From an uncultured Bacteroidota bacterium (GTDB lineage: Bacteria > Bacteroidota > Bacteroidia > UBA4408), in assembly GCA_903831265.1 (NCBI GenBank), contig CAIKXD010000330.1, forward strand, positions 1 to 59,568: a DNA stretch of 59,568 nucleotides, written 5' to 3'. The notes beneath the pieces are model-generated. The model did not search any database, had not been told where the DNA came from, and was given only the letters and a program-made list of their open reading frames with translations. The first letter of the stretch is position 1; each line of letters begins with the position of its first letter. Below are positions 56,418 to 59,568 of this stretch, piece after piece. A program made the position numbers and the translations under genes.

Positions 56418-59165
56418 TTATTCTAAAACAATTAGTTTATTAATTTCTTGTTCTCCATCATTTATTTTGATGTAATATGTCCCTTTAGGCAAATTGGTTA
56501 AATTAAATTGAAAGTTGTTTACACCCAAATCCATTTTTTTAGAAACAATTCCTCTTACTGTCCGTCCCATTGCGTCATACAATGAAAAAGAAATATTTTG
56601 CTCGTTGCTTGAAACAAGTTCAATATTGATAAGGTCTTTTGTTGGATTTGGATAAATTTTTACTGTGTTTGTATTTTTTGCGTGCTTAGAATAAACGTTG
56701 TTAATTAGTTGATCAACGTTTTTGATATAAGTGGAATAAATACCTGCTGCGTGCGTAGCTACCAATAATCTACCATCACTTTCTCTGTAATCGAGCATAG
56801 ATACAACAACTTTTCCAATTTCATTGGCGGCTAATTGTGTCCAAACTGTATTGGTTGAATCTAAAACAATTGTACCGTAAAGCCCCGTGCTGGTGCCCAA
56901 TAAATAAGCAGTTCCGCCTTGAGGCGGGTGAATAATTTGTGCCCATCTAACACTTGGACCATTTCCCGAACCGGAAATACTTTGTTCTAAATTTCCTGCA
57001 ACTTTTCGCCATCTGCCACCACCATTGCTGGTATAAAACACACTGTATACCGAGTAGTTAGAAAACACCACCATCACTTTATCGGCATCCTGGGGATCAA
57101 CAGCAATGCAATTGATATAGCCGTTTGTAGGGAAAGAATTAGGTGATACATTACCAGAAATATCAACAGCAGTTGGAGTACCTACATTTGCATTGTCAAC
57201 TCTGTACAATCTTTTTTTACTGGTTCCATAATACACTCTGTTAGCTGGAGTTTTTGAAACTCCTATTGCTGTTACTTCAGCTCCAGCAACAGGCACCGAA
57301 TCGGGCCATTGCTGCCAATTGGTGCTAATAGTATCCCAATTATTAATCATTGGGATGCCACTTAAATCTGAATTTTTCCATAAATACTTACCTGCTGCCA
57401 AATACATTACATTATTGTTGTTTGGATCCAGCGTAAACGGATTAATGAATTGATAACCTTCACCACCCAAAGGATCGATTCTTGCGTATGAAGTGATATT
57501 TCCATTGTTATCAACATTGGCCTTCATCATTTTGCCATTTTGGATACTAAAATAATAAGCAGTACGCCCATCCGCAATAGCGCAAAAAGAACCATCGCCT
57601 CCCCTTGGCGTAACCCATGGATTGGTAAGCACAGTGTCGTTTGTAAACCAAGTTCCATTATCTTGGGTTCCACCAATTACAATTTCATTGCCAGGTGTTC
57701 CATGATCAATAGCAAGTGTATAAAACATACTGGTGACATAACCATTATCTGATGATGTCCACTGCATGGTATCTTGCAAGCAATTATCAGTTTTAAACAC
57801 ACCTCCATCATTTCCACTTAACATTTTATTAGGATTTGATGGATAAAACAAAATTTCATGTTGATCGGGATGATGATTTTCATAGCCAAGAACGATTGGT
57901 AATGTTGCACCTTGTTTATAACCTCCCACAAAACGGTTTGTAGAAGCATCAGCAAAACCGTTAGTAGAGCGATACAAATTGGTACCACCAATAAAAACTA
58001 CATTTGGATCATCAGGTTTAACCTTTACCACCAAATCATAAGATCCCTGACAATTAAATTTATCAAATGGGCCGCCAGTAGTTGGTAAACTATTGCTTAA
58101 ATCTTCCCATAATCCACCAGCGCTATCACCATCACCAGAAATGTAGGTATACTTCCATAGGCTATTCCATTCAATTGTGCCTAAAAAGTTAGTGTCGGGA
58201 GTTCCAAAGCCTGGGGTGTTTCCTAAAAAGTAAACTATATTTTCATTTGCCGGAGCGTATCCCGATACAATACGATCATATGTTGTTGCAAAATTTGGAG
58301 GTGTGATATTCGTAAAATTAATCCCATCTGCCGAGCGCCAAATTCCTTTTCCTCCACCATCGCTGCCTACTGTGCCATAAACCACTCCGTTGGGCGTAAC
58401 ATTTACATCTGTATAAAAAGAAGTTCCATTTCCTTTAATAATACTCCAAGTGTCGCCACCATTAGAACTTTTATAAATAGCTCCATAGGTTGCTGCAAAT
58501 ACAACATCATTAACTGTATCGGTAGGATAAGTTATTACTTTATAAATAACATCCCAATTGCTATCAAATGATTGAGGTGTATTTGGCGCTGTAGAAGATA
58601 ACTTAGACCAAGTTAGTCCGCTATCTATTGATTTGTAAACTCCATTGCCCGAATAAAAGGCACCACCACCACTGGCACTACAATATGGATCACCCGAACC
58701 AAAATACCACACATTAGTATGGCCTGGTCTTGTATCCTGTGCAATACAAGTAATTCCATGATAATCATCTTTAGGTGTAATGTGTGTCCAAGTTTGTCCA
58801 CCATTTGTAGTTCTCCAAACACCGCCTGAATTGGTGCCTGCCAATAAAATATTTTCATCATTAACATCCATAGCAAGTGCGCGAGTTATACCACCTACAT
58901 TCCAAGGACCACGGGCATGCCAATTGATACTTTCACTTCTGTTACCCATTGAATTATCGCTTGGCAAGGTAGCCGAAAACATTAACTCACGTTCTCTTAT
59001 GTGTGCTGGAATTTTACCTGTTTCGGGGTCAGCTTGTCTTTTTAATTCCCATGCTGCACGTCCATTGGGATCATCTGGAGAGCCAAATTGGTTTTGGTTT
59101 TGAGCAAAAACATTGATTCCATTGATACAAAAAAACAGACTTAAAAATATAATTTTGAATTTCAT
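56418..59165 (-). CDS. BNR/VPS10-like secreted protein with T9SS type A sorting domain
   Basis: 915-residue exported protein. A signal peptide (about 1-21, ending VFAQ) precedes a long beta-propeller-like region with repeated sialidase/BNR boxes (TNGGQTWTHI, SIDSGLTWSKL, SSNGGDTWSII, SNGGGRWRKV). The last about 75 residues (VKIYPNPTKDLINIELVS, LYDAMGRTVRG, NLPKGTYYIKI, KLIVLE) are a type A T9SS sorting domain that is cleaved at the surface. The propeller may bind glycans or proteins; enzymatic residues were not recognised. Confidence 0.92.
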   Translation of the reverse strand: MKFKIIFLSLFFCINGINVFAQNQNQFGSPDDPNGRAAWELKRQADPETGKIPAHIRERELMFSATLPSDNSMGNRSESINWHARGPWNVGGITRALAMDVNDENILLAGTNSGGVWRTTNGGQTWTHITPKDDYHGITCIAQDTRPGHTNVWYFGSGDPYCSASGGGAFYSGNGVYKSIDSGLTWSKLSSTAPNTPQSFDSNWDVIYKVITYPTDTVNDVVFAATYGAIYKSSNGGDTWSIIKGNGTSFYTDVNVTPNGVVYGTVGSDGGGKGIWRSADGINFTNITPPNFATTYDRIVSGYAPANENIVYFLGNTPGFGTPDTNFLGTIEWNSLWKYTYISGDGDSAGGLWEDLSNSLPTTGGPFDKFNCQGSYDLVVKVKPDDPNVVFIGGTNLYRSTNGFADASTNRFVGGYKQGATLPIVLGYENHHPDQHEILFYPSNPNKMLSGNDGGVFKTDNCLQDTMQWTSSDNGYVTSMFYTLAIDHGTPGNEIVIGGTQDNGTWFTNDTVLTNPWVTPRGGDGSFCAIADGRTAYYFSIQNGKMMKANVDNNGNITSYARIDPLGGEGYQFINPFTLDPNNNNVMYLAAGKYLWKNSDLSGIPMINNWDTISTNWQQWPDSVPVAGAEVTAIGVSKTPANRVYYGTSKKRLYRVDNANVGTPTAVDISGNVSPNSFPTNGYINCIAVDPQDADKVMVVFSNYSVYSVFYTSNGGGRWRKVAGNLEQSISGSGNGPSVRWAQIIHPPQGGTAYLLGTSTGLYGTIVLDSTNTVWTQLAANEIGKVVVSMLDYRESDGRLLVATHAAGIYSTYIKNVDQLINNVYSKHAKNTNTVKIYPNPTKDLINIELVSSNEQNISFSLYDAMGRTVRGIVSKKMDLGVNNFQFNLTNLPKGTYYIKINDGEQEINKLIVLE

Positions 59166-59188
59166 AATATGATTACTAGATTATAGAG

Positions 59189-59196
59189 TAAAAGTA
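59189..59196 (-). promoter_or_regulatory. Possible promoter -7 box of the BNR protein
   Basis: TACTTTTA on the minus strand, 24 bases upstream of the start codon and next to the stop of the preceding gene. Only a variant of TAnnTTTG. Confidence 0.35.
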
Positions 59197-59202
59197 TAAA
59201 AA

Positions 59203-59568
59203 TTAACGAACCAACTCATAATTTCCTATTTCATAAGCTAACTTATCCATAGGTAATAATTTGATACGAATTTGGGCTTCAAATAATTGGTCTTGTTTTA
59301 AACCTGGTAAAATTACTTTTGCAGGATAAACTTTATTAAATTCTTGACTTGAAGCCAGGGAGTGTGTAAAATTAACTAACAAAGTATCACCTGCAACCGG
59401 CTTTTGATGAACACCAAAGCCACAAGCACCAGACTTAGTTATGATTACATTTGCTTTACAAGGAAATGATTTACATGGTTCATCCATGTTTAATTTATCA
59501 ACTGTAACTATACTTATTATATACCCCTGAACAATGCACGTACCGGGTTCTGTCGGATAAACTGAGGC
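59203..59568 (-). CDS. Hypothetical protein, C-terminal part, truncated by window edge
   Basis: The reading frame stays open from the window end through to the stop near 59203, so this is the C-terminal 121 residues of a longer protein. The visible part includes YPTEPGTCIVQGYIIS, MDEPCKSFPCKANVIITKSG and ACGFGVHQKP, then a beta-rich end (LFEAQIRIKLLPMDKLAYEI). Four cysteines cluster in a short segment. A methionine at 59487 is internal, not the start. No family is recognised; such Cys-containing beta domains are common in exported Bacteroidota proteins. Confidence 0.7.
   Translation of the reverse strand, partial: ASVYPTEPGTCIVQGYIISIVTVDKLNMDEPCKSFPCKANVIITKSGACGFGVHQKPVAGDTLLVNFTHSLASSQEFNKVYPAKVILPGLKQDQLFEAQIRIKLLPMDKLAYEIGNYELVR

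Noticed and set aside
1-59568. Defence system, prophage, integron, CRISPR, tRNA or rRNA genes
   Set aside because: Both strands were read for hallmark proteins, regular spaced repeats and tRNA-like cloverleaf ends; none were found.

Overview
The window comes from a member of the Bacteroidota. It is AT-rich. Three large secreted proteins end in type IX secretion (T9SS) sorting domains. Many genes are preceded by the phylum's -7 promoter box TAnnTTTG, most starts lack a clear Shine-Dalgarno sequence, and DUF2480 sits at the end of a suf cluster. I cannot place it below phylum level. No rRNA, tRNA, CRISPR array, transposase or phage gene was seen.

Region 1 (1-4447, minus strand) is a compact operon: TetR regulator, an unusual fused membrane/lipoprotein-like protein, a small cupin, a TolC-type channel, a periplasmic adaptor, and the start of an RND pump cut by the window edge. 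A palindrome next to the promoter looks like the TetR operator. Region 2 (4873-23214, minus) is one continuous ribosomal superoperon from rpsL to rplQ. It joins the str, S10, spc and alpha clusters with fusA, secY, map, infA and rpoA, and lacks tuf. Two genes too short for usual ORF calling, rpmD and rpmJ, were located by hand. It starts at a TAnnTTTG promoter and ends at a strong hairpin terminator.

Region 3 (23469-31572, minus) has an exported Ala/Lys/Glu-rich coiled-coil protein, then the complete sufA-B-C-D-S-E-T operon with DUF2480 last. Its well-formed promoter is followed at the transcription start by a Fur-box-like palindrome, suggesting iron control. Region 4 (31891-41432) is mixed housekeeping: tail-specific protease, pheS with a TPR protein, an exported cyclophilin, a small lipoprotein, pgk, a polysaccharide deacetylase, and a TPR-SpoIIE phosphatase.

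Region 5 (41457-48829) holds two very large, divergently transcribed surface proteins with gliding-motility/T9SS type B C-termini and a small exported protein. Region 6 (48841-53535, minus) is a methionine module: a SAM-I (S-box) riboswitch with a readable terminator/antiterminator, then a four-helix-bundle gene flanked by imperfect inverted repeats, then full-length metH. The four-helix-bundle gene appears to have been inserted between the riboswitch and metH. Region 7 (53538-56358, minus) encodes cytochrome oxidase subunits III and IV, a SCO-like protein that has lost its copper ligands, a DUF420 protein and a small CxxC membrane protein. Region 8 (56418-59568, minus) is a T9SS type A surface protein and a gene cut by the right edge.

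Three intergenic spacers (about 31607-31785, 38360-38536, 48631-48829) carry copies of one dispersed repeat with terminal inverted repeats. No gene system of an obviously new kind is present. The strongest leads are this repeat family, the interrupted S-box/metH arrangement, the Cys-less SCO protein beside a CxxC protein, and the membrane/lipoprotein fusion.
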